Shown here piece by piece: positions 10,485 through 22,330 of a stretch of 64,000 nt of DNA (position 1 is the stretch's first letter; each line of letters opens with the position of its first letter). The notes below the pieces were generated by a model, which was not told the DNA's origin, did not search any database, and worked only from the letters and a program-made list of their open reading frames with translations. This DNA comes from Dipteris shenzhenensis (taxonomy: Eukaryota > Polypodiophyta > Polypodiopsida > Gleicheniales): the NCBI GenBank assembly GCA_047967505.1, contig CM106540.1; one strand, written 5' to 3'. Position numbers and translations under genes: made by a program.

Positions 10485-10842
10485 TGTGAAGAGAGTGGGA
10501 GAGAAGTAAGGAGTCTCACTTGCAGCTTTCTCACTTACACAATAAGGGAATATACTTAAAGGTTGAGGCTAAAAATAGTTTTCCTCTTCTTAGTTGTGAA
10601 AGCCAAAAGAACTCTCTCTAAGTACAAAAGGAATAGGTGAACCCTATATGTGGGTCTCGAACCAAACTCAGCTAACCTAGGTGGCATACTAACTAAGCCA
10701 CTAACTAGAGCACATAGAGATAGCTGTCATCTAGCTATTATTCATGGGCGGTGTACCAACCACATCTGTAGCTAACACGTTGGTGACATAAATGCACAAC
10801 GGTCACCCTGGCATATCACGAGTGGAGCTCGATATCTCAACA
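10485..10842 (-). mobile_element. Copia family A 3' LTR (minus-strand copy)
   Basis: On the minus strand it begins TGTTGAGATATCGAGC at 10842 and ends TCTTCACA at 10485 (358 bp), matching the LTR at 13499-13850. It carries small differences, including an extra CTCT near 10615. The polypurine tract (complement of CTCCCCCTTGAGCTC) lies just inside at 10843-10857. The outer flank is GTATT (10480-10484); a matching duplication cannot be sought because the other end of this element is missing. Confidence 0.92.
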
Positions 10843-13498
10843 CTCCCCCTTGAGCTCAATCCCAATTCCTGCACACCAAGCAGGTCTCTAAACTTGCGCA
10901 GCTTCTCTGCACCCAATGCCTTCATGAATTTGTCAACTACCTGATCCTCTGTGCTAACATAAACTAGATCAATAAAACCTACTAGAACCTTCTCCCACAC
11001 ATAGTGATAATGCACCTCAATGTGCTTTGTTCTAGCATGATAGACTAGGTTAATTGCCAAGTGTATACTGCTCATGATGCCATAATAAATGACAAATGGC
11101 CCATCTATAGACTAATGCATATCATAAAGTATCTTACCAACCAAGCTACCTCACATGCAGCCATTGTTGCACCCCTGTACTCAGCCTCTGTGCTTGACAA
11201 GGCAACTGTAGGGTGTTTCTTACTGCTCCAAGTGACTGCAGCACTCCCAAAAGAGAACACATATCCACTGGTAGAACTTGTATCAGAAATACTACCAGCC
11301 CAATCAGCATCAGTGTATCCATGCAACTGTATCTGCAATGTGGACATCACATACCTCAATATGCATCTAGCTACATCCAAATGCGGTTTCCTTGGAGCCT
11401 GCATAAACTGACTTACCAACCCAATAGCATAGCTCAAATCTAGCCTAGTAATAGTCATATAAATCAAACTTCCTACTATGCATCTGTACATAGTAGGGTC
11501 TTCTAGAAGCTCACCTGCATCTATGCTCAACTTCACATTCTGCTCCAAAGGAACTGAAATAGGCTTACAGCCTGTCATCCCATATTTGGACAACATGTCC
11601 AATCCATACTGCCTCTGCAAGAGCCATATCCCACTTGTGGATCTAATCACCTCAATGCCCAAGAAGTAACGCAGCTCTGGCAAATCCTTCATCTCAAACT
11701 TTTGCCTCAATAGCCTATATCTTCATCACTATCACGTGTGATGATCAAATCATCAACATAAATGACAAGCAGCATAATGCCTTTCTCTGTTTTTCTCACA
11801 TAAAGTGAGAAATCTGCCTTGGAAATCTGAAAGCCAATAGTGACAAGATACTGTCCTATCTTGTGAGACCATGCTCTGGGTGCTTGCTTCAAGCCATACA
11901 AGGCTTTCTTCAACCTGCAAACAAACTCAGGATGAACAGCATGCACATAACCTAGTGGCTGCTCCATATAGACCTCTTCTTGCAAATCACCATGCAAGAA
12001 GGCATTCTTTACATCCATCTGATGTAAAGACCATCCCTTTGATGTAGCCATAGCAATGACTGCTCTTACGGTTGCCATCCTTGCAACCGGATTGAATCTT
12101 TCTTCATAATCAATGCCATATGTCTGTGCATACCCCTTGACAACTAATCTTGCCTTGTGTGTGTTCACAGAACCATGTGCATTGTGGTTCACCTTATAAA
12201 CCCACTTGTAGCCAATTGCATTCTTGTCTTTAGGCAAAGGCACTAATTCCCATGTAGCATTTGCCTCGCATTTGCTTCCAAGGCATCCATTTCTTCATCC
12301 ATGGCTTTCTCCCATTTTTCTTTTCCAGTGGCTTGCTCAAAAGAAGTGGGTTCTGGTTCATGTATCACTTTGACCATATAGGCATAGTGAATGGCTATAA
12401 ATCCATCATATTTCACCCTATCCACAGGATACTTAACTCTAGTAGACCTGTGCAAAATAGGCTCACTACCAAGTGCTCTCAAAACATCCCTTGTCTTCCT
12501 TACTCCAAGTGTGACAATAGAAGGAATACCCAACTCATAATCAAGGTTCTGTTCTGAGCCACTGGATTCACCATCCACATAAGAGTGACCTGCATTCACA
12601 TCAAACATGGGCTGATCGACTTTCTCTTTTCCTTTTTGTGATACTTGCATACCACTATCTACATTGCTTTGAGGAGATCCTCCTGATCTCAATCTGCCTG
12701 TCCATGGCAAAGTATGTGAACCACTGCTAGAGGACACTACAGGTCCACTAATAGTTTGTGATTGCTGATGTGAATTCCATGCATCATGACCATTTTGTGC
12801 ATCTACATCATCAATCACATTTACTTGTTTATACTAGCTGCTCATCTCATCAAAAACAACATCTTTGCTTACTATAAACTTACGAGTAGAAGGGTTATAG
12901 CATCTATACCCTTTCTGCTGCAAAGAATAATCAATAAAGATGCACTTCTTAGCTTTTGGATCCAACTTGGATCTCAACTCATCTGGCACATGAAGATAGG
13001 CAATGCAACCAAAAACTTTCAAATGAGAAATATCTAGTTTCCTACGAGTATACCTCTCCTCTGGCATCATGCCATGTATTGCTGCATTGGGAGTCCTGTT
13101 CATTATGTACACCACTGTAGCAATTGCTTTAGCCCAATAATAATCTGGCAGGTCTTTTTCATTGAGAATGGCACGAGATACTGAGTCTCGAATATGCCTA
13201 TTTTTCCTTTCTGCAAGTCCATTTTGCTGTGGGGTATGACTGCATGAATATTGCTGCTTTATGCCATGCTCGTGTAGGGACCTTGCAAACTCATTTGAGA
13301 GGTACTCTCCCCCTCCATCTGACCTTAGGCATTTTATTTGCAGGCTGTTTCTTTCTCAACCATGGCTTCAAAAGCTTTGAAATGCCCAAACACTTCACTT
13401 TTCTTTTCCATAAAATAGACCCAAACTTTTCTACTGTAGTCATTAATAAAAGTGACAAAATAATGACAGCCTCCAATAAATGCAGCTTTAGTAGTCCA
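10843..13498 (-). pseudogene. pol: Copia family A pol relic: integrase, reverse transcriptase, RNase H
   Basis: Reading down from 13498, the minus strand encodes integrase core (HYFVTFINDYSRKVW) with a damaged catalytic core, then integrase C-terminus (12834-13115, FGCIAYLHVPDELRS), reverse transcriptase (12243-11707, with [21 protein letters not shown] and the YVDD catalytic motif near 11760), and RNase H (11710-10803, STEAEYRG and ADWAGS). It is split by frameshifts and deletions, for example after DSDEDI near 11710 and within RNase H near 11340. gag, protease and the N-terminal integrase are absent because the sequence stops exactly at 13498, where an LTR terminus of the opposite-strand copy begins. 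Several codons here keep glutamine where the plus-strand copy has TAG, which makes it useful for polarising decay. It is non-functional. Confidence 0.9.
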
Positions 13499-13850
13499 TG
13501 TTGAGATATCGAGCTCCACTCGTGATATGCCAGGGTGACCGTTGTACATTTATGTCACTGACTTGTTAGCTGCAGATACGGTTGGTACACCGCCCATGAA
13601 TAATAGCTCGATGACAGCTATCCTTATGTACTCTAGTTCGTGGCTCAGTTAGTATGCCACCTTAGTTAGCTGAGTTTGGTTTGAGACCCACATATAGGGT
13701 TCTTCTATTTCTTTGTACTAGAGTTCCTTTGGCTTTCACAACTAAGAAGAGGAAAACTATTTTCAGCCTCCACCTTTGTGTGTATTCCCCCATTGTGTAT
13801 GTGAGAAAGCTGCAAGTAAGACTCCTTCCTTCTCTCCTGCTATCTTCACA
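13499..13850 (+). mobile_element. Copia family A 5' LTR
   Basis: A 352-bp LTR, TGTTGAGATATC to CTATCTTCACA, followed immediately by the primer-binding site. Direct comparison with 17086-17319 and with the split LTR at 769-2155 defines the ends. The first two bases abut minus-strand integrase DNA with no target duplication visible. Confidence 0.93.
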
Positions 13851-13862
13851 TGGTATCAGAGC
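13851..13862 (+). promoter_or_regulatory. Primer-binding site (initiator tRNA-Met type)
   Basis: TGGTATCAGAGC directly follows the LTR, the usual plant Copia priming site for minus-strand DNA synthesis. Confidence 0.95.
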
Positions 13863-14370
13863 CTAGTTTGTGGTAAGGAGCTCAAGAAAGCAAACCAAGT
13901 TCGCAGTGTCCTGGTAAGAGGACTGGTGTTGCTTTCCTTTTTCGAGTTTGGCAACAAATCTCTGCAGGTAACACAGCTGGAAAGTGCAAGAGTGCATTGT
14001 CTCAGATTGAGACGCCCTTTGCGGTGTGGCCCTCAGTTTTTCTGATTCGAGGCCATTTCGGGGCCTGTTTTGGAGGCGGAAGTTCTCCGCAAGCACTAAG
14101 AAAAAGGCCCTGTTTTTGTTGTGCGACCACTGCTCTGCAGGTCAGTGAAAAGTTGTCGCAGAAATTGCATCATATGCATATGTGCAAAGATACTGGGAGT
14201 TACAGAATCATCCTTATTGCCTCTTCATGCAAAATCGTCACTAGGAAGTGACTGTGTGGTCAAATACCACTTTCGTCAGTTTTGCAAATTTGCCCGTGTG
14301 AGGCAGAAGCTGTGTTTTTTGTAGTGACAGAATATTTTGCAGTGTTCTGCTTCCTAGACATGTTCAAGAG
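13863..14370 (+). other. Copia family A leader, with gag and protease deleted
   Basis: Non-coding leader; 13880-14270 also occurs inverted at 1-453. Near 14300-14370 it passes straight into integrase coding sequence, so gag, protease and the integrase zinc-binding region are missing from this copy. Confidence 0.8.
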
Positions 14371-17085
14371 AGTAAGAAGCCATTGGAATTAATCCACTCG
14401 GATGTGTGGACTACTAAAGCTACATCTATTGGAGGCTGTCATTATTTTGTCACTTTTATTGATGACTACAGCAGAAAAGTTTGGGTGCATTTTATGAAAA
14501 AGAAAAGTGAAGTGTTTGGGCATTTCAAAGCTTTTAAAGCTATGGTTGAAAAAGAAACAGACCTGCAAATAAAATGCCTAAGGTCAGATGGAGGGGGAGA
14601 GTACCTCTTAAATGAGTTTGCAAGGTTCCTGCAAGAGCATGGCATAAAGCAGCAATATTCATGCAGTCATACCCCATAGCAAAATGGACTTGAAGAAAGG
14701 AAAAACAGGCATATTGGAGAGGTATCTCGGGCCATGCTAAATGAAAAAGACCTACCAGATTATTATTGGGTTGAAGCAGTTGCTACAGTAGTTTACATAA
14801 TGAAAAGGACTCCCATTGCAACAATACATGGCATGATGCCAGAGGAGATGTATACTGGTAGGAAACCAGATATTTCTCATTTGAAAATTTTTGGTTGCAT
14901 TGCCTATGTTCATGTGCCAGATGAGTTGAGGTCCAAGTTGGATCCAAAAGCTGAGAAGTGCATCTTTATTGGTTATTCTCTGTAGTAGAAAGGGTATAGA
15001 TTCTATAACCCTTCTAGTCGTAAGTTTAGAGTGAGCAGAGATGTTGTTTTTCATGAGATGAGCAGGTGGTATAAACCAGTAAATGTAATTGATGATATAG
15101 ATGCACAAAATGGTAATGCTGCACATAATTCACAGCAGCAATCACAAAATATTAGTGGACCTACAGTGTCCTCTAGCAGTGGTTCACATACTTTGCCATG
15201 GACAGCCAGATTGAGATCACGAGAATCTCCTCAAAGTAATGCAGATAGCGGTATGCAGGTATCACGAAAAGGAAAAGAGAAGGTAGATCAGCCCATGTTT
15301 GATGTGAATGCAGGTCACTCTTATGTGGATGGTGAATCCAGTGGCTCAGAACAGAACCTTGATTATGAGTTGGGTATTCCTTCTATTGTCACACTTGGAG
15401 TAAGGAAGACAAGGGATGTTTTGAGAGCACTTGGTAGTGAGCCTATTTTGCACAGGTCTACTAGAGTTAAGTATCCTATGGATAGGGTGAAATATGATGG
15501 ATTTATAGCCATTCACTATGCCTATATGGTCAAAGTGATACATGAACCAGAACCCACTTCTTTTGAGCAAGCCACTGGAAAAGAAAAATGGGAGAAAGCC
15601 ATGGATGAAGAAATGGATGCCTTGGAAGCAAATGCTACATGGGAATTGGTGCCTTTGCCTAAAGACAAGAATGCAATTGGCTGTCAGTGGGTTTATAAGG
15701 TGAACCACAATGCAGATGGTTCTGTGAATAGATACAAGGCAAGATTAGTTGTCAAGGGGTATGCACAAACATATGGGATTGATTATGAAGAAACATTCAG
15801 TCCAGTTGCAAGGATGGCAACCGTAAGAGCAGTCATTGCTATGGCTACATCAAAGGGATGGTCTTTACATCAGATGGATGTAATGAATGCCTTCTTGTAT
15901 GGTGATTTGCAAGAAGAGGTCTTTATGGAGCAGCCACCAGGTTATGTTCATGCTGTTCATCCTGAGTTTGTTTGTAGGTTGAAGAAAGCCTTGTATGGCT
16001 TGAAGCAAGCACCTAGAGCATGGTCTGACAAGATAGGATAGTATCTTGTCACTATTGGCTTTCAGATTTCCAAGGTAGATTTCTCAGTTTATGTGAGAAA
16101 GACAGAGAAAGGTATTATGCTGCTTCTCATCTATGTTGATGATTTGATCATCACAGTTGATAGTGATGAAGATATCCTTCACGTGAAAATGCTATTGAAG
16201 CAGAAGTTTGAGATGAAGGATTTGGGAGAGTTGTGTTTTTTCTTGAGCATTGAGGTGATTAGATCAACAAGTGGGATATAGCTCTTGTAGTGGATTGGAC
16301 ATGCTATCCAAATATGGGATGACAGGATGTAAGCCTATTTCAGTTCCTTTGGAGCAGAATGTGAAGCTGAGCGTAGATGCAGGTGAGCTTCTGGAAGACC
16401 CTACTATGTACAGACGCATAGTAGGAAGTTTGATTTATATGACTATTACCAGGCCAGATTTGAGCTATGCTATTGGATTGGTAAGTCAGTTTATGTAGCC
16501 TCCAAGGAAACCCCATGTGGATGCGGCTAGACGCATACTCAGGTATGTGATGTCCACATTGTAGTATGGACTATTTTATGAGACTGGGGTTCAGATATAG
16601 TTCCATGGATACACTGATGTTGATTGGGCTGGTAGTATTTCTGATAGACGATCTATGAGTGGATATGTGTTCTCTTTTTGGAGTGCTGCAGTCACTTGGA
16701 GTAGTAAGAAACAGCCTACAGTTGCCTTGTCGAGCACAGAGGCTGAGTACAGGGGTGCAGCAATGGCTGCATGTGAGGTATCTTGGTTGCATAAGCTACT
16801 TTATGATATGCATCAGTCTATAGATGGGCCAGTTGTCATTTATTGTGACAACATGAGTAGTATACACTTGGCAAATAACCCAGTCTATCATGCTAGAACA
16901 AAGCACATTGAGGTACATTATCACTATGTGTGGGAGAAGGTTTTACTAGGTCTTATTGATCTAGTTTATGTCAGCACAGAGGATCAGGTAGCTGACATAT
17001 TCGTGAAGGCATTGGGCATAGAGAAGCTACGCAAGTTCAGAGACTTGCTTGGTGTGCAAGAATTGGGATTGAGCTCGAGGGGGAG
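14371..17085 (+). pseudogene. pol: Copia family A pol relic: integrase, reverse transcriptase, RNase H
   Basis: It opens inside the integrase core (ELIHSDVWTTKA, DDYSRKVW, RSDGGGEY; the glutamine of the following QNG motif is now a stop). A Ser/Gln-rich linker (15100-15350) follows. Reverse transcriptase starts near 15550 ([18 protein letters not shown]), with LKQAPRAW and YVDD (about 16132-16143), then RNase H (STEAEYRGA near 16735) and the C-terminal GVQELGLSSRG. It is open apart from point stops: TAG at 14677, 14983, 14986, 16039, 16279, 16496, 16562 and 16598. Most sit where the minus-strand copy or the family has glutamine (CAG). Together with missing gag and protease this copy is dead. 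PPT GAGGGGGAG ends at 17085. Confidence 0.93.
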
Positions 17086-17319
17086 TGTTGAGATATCGAG
17101 CTCCACTCATTGTATGCCAGGGTGACCGTTGTACATTTATGTCACCGACTTGTTAGCTGCAGATGTCGTTGGTACACCGCCCATGAATAATAGCTGGATG
17201 ACAGCTATCCTTATGTACTCTAGTTCATGGCTCAGTTAGTATGCCACCTTACTTAGCTGAGTTTGGTTTGAGACCCACATATAGGGTTCTTCTATTTCTT
17301 TGTACTAGAGTTCCTTTGG
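17086..17319 (+). mobile_element. Copia family A 3' LTR, truncated
   Basis: It begins TGTTGAGATATC after the polypurine tract and follows the 5' LTR to GTTCCTTTGG, then changes at 17320 to unrelated sequence. About 118 bp of the LTR end is missing, so a right-hand target duplication cannot be recovered. Confidence 0.92.
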
Positions 17320-17929
17320 GGGACGAGCATTTTCTGAGCGAAATCTTCCGAGCGTCCGAGCGAAGGAAAAAAAAAGCTTCCAACTATGCATAAATATGGC
17401 AAAAATCGATTAGAAGCATTCACTATAATAAAGCCCATGGGACGTTCCATCATTTTCCTATATAAAATTTAGAATTTCAATCAATATACATACCTTTGAA
17501 AGAAGTCATACATAGAAAATATATATTACAGTTATAATGTATTTACCTGTGTCAACGATTTTGGAGAAGGCGAGCTTTTACCCTTCTTCTTATTCTTGTA
17601 CTTTCTCTTAGCTTGGAGTGATTGCACATGCCAATCATATATATCATCTTGCATCTAAATTAAACTTGTAGCCCCAAAAACTAAGGGCTTTATGTCTAAG
17701 TAATTTTCCTGAATAGTTGCTTTTATTTTTTATGGTTCCTTTTTGTTGTGTCTCAAATCTCCAATAGGTGAATCTTTGAACCAATTTCATATAGTATGAT
17801 AATTGATATTCACCACCTATTGTTGATCAGGAAAGTACATACTAAAAAATACCTTACCATATAATTACTTTCTTTGGTCACTATATTTATGAATAGGCAC
17901 TCTAAAAATCTAATCATATGATGGTTCCT
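17320..17929. other. No gene recognised
   Basis: AT-rich sequence. The first 50 bases repeat GAGCG/CGAGCG several times (17323-17366) and look like the end of another repeat. No ORF above background before 17918. Confidence 0.4.
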
Positions 17930-18103
17930 CTACTAAAGAACCCCATTCTCTTAGTTGGGTCTATAATGTTGATCCAAATGAAGCACCATTTCATTAGGGA
18001 GTTACTTGAGGACAAGCACAGAGAGCTTGTCAAGATTCATACAACTTATAACCCTACAGATATGTTGGCGGAGAGTCTACCTAGTCAGCGGTTTGAGTAT
18101 TGA
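17930..18103 (+). pseudogene. Copia family B RNase H C-terminus (fragment)
   Basis: The frame reads KHHFIRELLEDKHRELVKI and then a degenerate DMLAESLPSQRFEY, the typical end of a Copia RNase H domain in a lineage different from family A. The preceding residues do not continue the domain, so the fragment is cut at about 17930. A purine-rich tract and LTR start follow at 18161-18171. Confidence 0.8.
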
Positions 18104-18160
18104 TAGGCATTGGATAGTATGTCCACTGGTAGTTCTCCCTTTAATCCACATTGTCCTTTA

Positions 18161-18420
18161 AGTGGGAGGTTGTGGGGGTTAAAGGCTGTTGCGCCTTAAC
18201 CCCAGTGATGTACAATACTCAAACACACATATTTATATGGATGACATATCTAGAAGATTAGGGTATTCTACACCCACCAAAACTTGTGTGGCTCTCTTCT
18301 AGCTCTCTTTCTCTCTCTCACCCCCTTCTATTCTACTTTTGCTGAGAGCACTCTCAATAAAACCATTGATGCCTTGTGAGGATGCTTTAACTGGCTTTTA
18401 AAATTTTGTCTCTGGGCTTT
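18161..18420 (+). mobile_element. Copia family B polypurine tract and 3' LTR (right end uncertain)
   Basis: AGTGGGAGGT precedes TGTGGGGGTTAA at 18171, the expected PPT-LTR junction after the RNase H fragment. The first 30 bases of the LTR form an imperfect hairpin (GGGGTTAAAGGC paired with GCCTTAACCCC). The LTR runs to about 18400-18420; no second copy exists in the window to fix its end. Confidence 0.7.
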
Positions 18421-20493
18421 TGCTTCCTATGTCTATTGATTGGTGGGAAAGAACATGTCTGTTGTAAGTAGGAATGTGATGAAGTCTTGCCTATTGCATT
18501 CAATGATCACTATCTAAAGGCTCCTTGAGACTTTTTGCTTTATCAAGTTGAAGCGCATTGCAACTTCTTTCCCTTACCCTACCTCTCTCTATAAACTACC
18601 ATGACAGGTTCATGTACTACAAGACAAGGGCTGCTTTTTGACACCGATACCGATGCTACGTATGAAGAAATTTTGTTTTAAAAAAGTGAAGTGTCAGAAA
18701 GTCCGTCTGTGTGGATGTTGCAAAGAAACCATTGGTGTCAAAGTCGGTGTCACCATCGATAAAATATGCCCGACAATATTGGTATGGGCATCGATGTAGG
18801 CATCGGCATATACTGACACTGTAGTGTTGGTATAGGCATCGGTATATACCAACGTTTTTACAGAAGCTAAAAATAAATTTTGTGGGGTGGGATGGGGCTT
18901 TTTTTAGTCCCATCCTACTCCACATAAAATTTTTTCCATTAAAATCACGATTAAATGTTACAAATGTGGAGGTATACATTACAATTTTGCAAAGAAAGTC
19001 TACAAAGTAATGGCAAATGTGCCAAAGAAATGTGCTACAAAATGGCAAATCCATCAAAGTAATGAACTAATGTGCTACAAAATGGCAAAAGTGCCGAACT
19101 CCAAAATGGAAAATCTACGGAGGCAATCTACTACAAAAGGGCAGAAGTGCCAAAATACTAAACCACTAAATGTCCTATCCTACTATTGCTCCTCCTTGCC
19201 CACCTCGAGGGTCGAATGTGCCTCCCTAAGAATGAAACAAATTAAAAAAACTAAGAGCATTGATTGTAAGACAATGGTGATAGTCAAACGATAATAAAGA
19301 GGAATAGGGTATACTCACATGATGCACCGCCACCCTTTCCCAATCGACGAGGACTCCTTCTCTCTCCTTCTCCTTAAACCTTTCCCTGGCTCCAATCTTG
19401 AATGCCCTTCTATACTCCTTGCTATCTAGAGGTCTTCTAATCACAAATTCCTATGGATCCAAATTCAATTAGTTAGATATGAATGACAAGACATTTAAAC
19501 ACTTGAACATACTAGAGATTCATTAGAATATAAATATATGCTTACCACCCATGATTCGTTGCCGAGTCTACCACCATTTTGAGACCATTCCCGAGGCCCT
19601 CCACTGAGGCTCAAATGCATCTGTATTCTCCTTGTAAAACTTCTTTGCTCTCTTCTAATCCTTCAGGTCTGCCCACCCTGGTTTATGCTTACCCTCCTAA
19701 ACTTTGTATTTATGAGACCTAAGGAGTTCTCCCATGTGAGCAAGCATGGCATTTCAATCAAACTATGCAGGCATCCTTGGCTTTATTGTCCTATTGGTTC
19801 CAAGGTTTGAATATATTATTGGGGAAGTGGGTGCTCACCAACCTCCTCATGTATCTTGTGATCGCCTTCCTGTCCTCATCTTGTATAACCTCCCCACGCA
19901 AAACAAAGTCCGAAGGATTCGCTGTGGATGGAGTAGCAGAGCTGGAGCGAGCACTTAAGGAGCGAGGAGTGAGGGAGCGAGTGGTCTCTAAGATGCTACA
20001 ACCTGTGAGTGGAGAGTGCCCTGACTAGTACTACATGTCGTGAGGAATGGGAGACCTATAGGGATGTGAGTGTGTAGACCCATCTACATCCCTCATGCCA
20101 CCATAGCAACCTCGACCCTCACTACTCTTTTTTGGACCTTTGATGGGTATGCCTAGGTGATGACCCTTCAAAAGGGGCTATAGGGGATGGTTGTCGAGTA
20201 GATAAAGTCATCGATTTCCTTGATCTACCCCTAAGGGGTGTAGGAGAGGGAATAGCTAAGGTTCTCTGGGATAGGAGAGAGAAGAATCTCACTGCATCGC
20301 TCATGGATGTGACAAACTTGTTGGGACTCTCGACAAAGCCATGGGCTACTAGCAAAGGTGTTCCCCCAAGGGTAGTCACAAGGGTAGGTCCGAGAGGAGT
20401 TGGCCCATGGGGAGTCCTAGTCATAGGGATAGGCCCCTTAGGAGTGAGCTGAGTGGAAAGAAAGTCCTTTGGAGAGTACAGACAGGACATCTC
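18421..20493. other. Unrecognised region with short ORFs
   Basis: Between 18740 and 18860 variants of GGCATCGGTATATAC repeat in direct and inverted orientation. Minus-strand ORF 18656-19057 (133 codons) spans that repeat and is not convincing as a gene. Minus-strand ORFs 19226-19444 (RRPLDSKEYRRAFKIG, ARERFKEKERE) and 20122-20490 (Pro/Thr-rich) may be pieces of an old transposon protein, but I recognise no family. Nothing here looks intact. Confidence 0.35.
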
Positions 20494-20870
20494 TTAGAAA
20501 ACATGTGTGCCTCAGGATCTATGGAGCGCTCTAAGGTGGATGGAACCTATGTGGAAACATAATGAAGAGAGTGCTCATAACATGTAGCTCAAGTCAATTA
20601 GGTTCCAAGATAGATTAGCTTGGACTCAAAAAAAGAATCTTGAGTGTATGTGCATTTCTCTATTCAACAATACATGATAGGCTTCTTATATACAGAGAGA
20701 CTTTAGAATAGTCAACACATGTGGGATCCTCTCATCCACATTTCTCATTGTGGATATCCTTGATCCACATCTCCACATCATGTAGTCCACATCCTAGGGT
20801 GGCTACTTTAATACATTCCTATACCATACCTTAGCCTCTAATTATGTGCACATGGCACCATATCTCAATA
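20494..20870 (-). mobile_element. LTR of family C, copy 1 (minus strand)
   Basis: It is similar over its whole length to 28417-28805. On the minus strand the end is ...CATGTTTTCTAA at 20494 and the start (now TATTGAGATATGGTGCC) is at 20870. The purine-rich complement of GCTCCCCTTGGTGCC lies just inside, as a degenerate polypurine tract. Confidence 0.82.
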
Positions 20871-22330
20871 GCTCCCCTTGGTGCCATGATCCATTGGCTA
20901 TTGCAAGGTAGTTAGATGTTAGTAACAAAATCAAATCCTCCCTTGGGTGCTTACATGGCTACTCTCAGGTGGTCAGGTTTGACTTACAAGCATGTGGGCT
21001 AAAGGTGGCAATTTTTTTGCTTCTCAATGCTTGATGTCGAATGGTGTTCTCTTCTTATCCTAATGTAGCTTGATGCATGGTTCTTTGTGCCTTAATGCTT
21101 TATGTGTGGATGCCATGTTTTGTGCTATCTCATCTCATACACTTGTGCTTTTGGCATGCTTTTGCCATTCATCATGCGTCACTTTTCCATTTGTTGCAAA
21201 GGTCTTACCATGAGCTTTGTTTTGCTTCAATGGTAGTGTCTAATTGCTAACAATGATTCTGACTTGACAACATTCAAAAAGATGATCACTTTTCCTTTTC
21301 AGACTGCATGCAAATTCTTCCTAGATTGCAAGTTATGGCTTGTCAGAGTTTTTATGAAGAAGAGGTGGTCTTTGATGATGTCGCACAAGCTATTCACATG
21401 CAGCTTACAAATTGTGCTTGGTAAGGGGTTACTATTCTGAGGTGGCCCTATGCCACATGGCAATCTTTTGGCCCAACTAGGTTAACCCAAGGCTACATAA
21501 ACTTTGCCATGGTCCAACTAAACCAAGCAGATGAACCTAACCATAAACTTTACCATGGTGAACCTTTACCACAATTAATTTGACCACCTTATCTACCATG
21601 TGGCATTTTCATGTGGCCTAAGGTAACAGCCTTGGAGAAGAAAAAGAGAGCTTTGAAGCTTCTCTGCGATGCGGTGGGGAGTTTTGACGATGGCAACATG
21701 GTGGGGAGCTTGCTTGTAGGTTGCATGAGGATTGTCAGCCCATGGTGAAGTTGCTTTGTGTTGGAGTATGGAGACTAGGCCTAGTCGCCGCTTGTGCAAT
21801 GGAGCATGGGCTGGCTTAGCTTTGTAGTTGTTCATTGAGGGAGTAGGCTCGCCCATTACAGGAGCTTTTTTGATCGGTTATGTACAACCGGTTTGCTAGG
21901 AGGCCCTCGTTGATGTAGAGGCTCATTGGAACAGACCATGTAGAGCATGATGGCAACCTTTGTGATGGCATTGGCGCAGACCATGAAGGAGAACTTGGTG
22001 ATGGCATAGATAGCAAAGGAGAGCTTGACAATGGCAAAGACAGTGCAGAACATTGTGATGATGCAACCCTCCAAGATGGCACAGTCCATTCTCCAAACCT
22101 GTGAGATGGCACGGATCTCTAGGATGCTCTGTGATGCAGACCTCAACATCTAAGATGGTGTGGGTCATGAAGCAGCAATGCTCTCTATGATGCAAAACTC
22201 TATGATACAGTAGCCCTCTATGATGCATACTTCCAGGATGGTGTAGATCATCAAGCCGGGGACCTTGGAAGGCATGTTGATAGTGATGGAGGTCGGTCAG
22301 ACCCCACCCACACTCATGCACTCTGACTTT
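20871..22330 (-). mobile_element. Family C internal region, copy 1, no coding capacity seen
   Basis: From 20871 to about 21440 this closely parallels 28806-29400 (CTCCCTTGGGTGCTTACATGG, then GGCTACTCTCAGGTGG). Similarity fades toward 21660. Minus-strand ORFs between 21593 and 22321 are low-complexity and His/Ser-rich, without motifs. No reverse transcriptase, integrase or gag is visible, so the family seems non-autonomous. No 5' LTR or primer-binding site is found for this copy. Confidence 0.6.

Noticed and set aside
18740-18860. GGCATCGGTATATAC repeats as a MITE
   Set aside because: Direct and inverted copies are present but no paired termini or target duplication could be defined.
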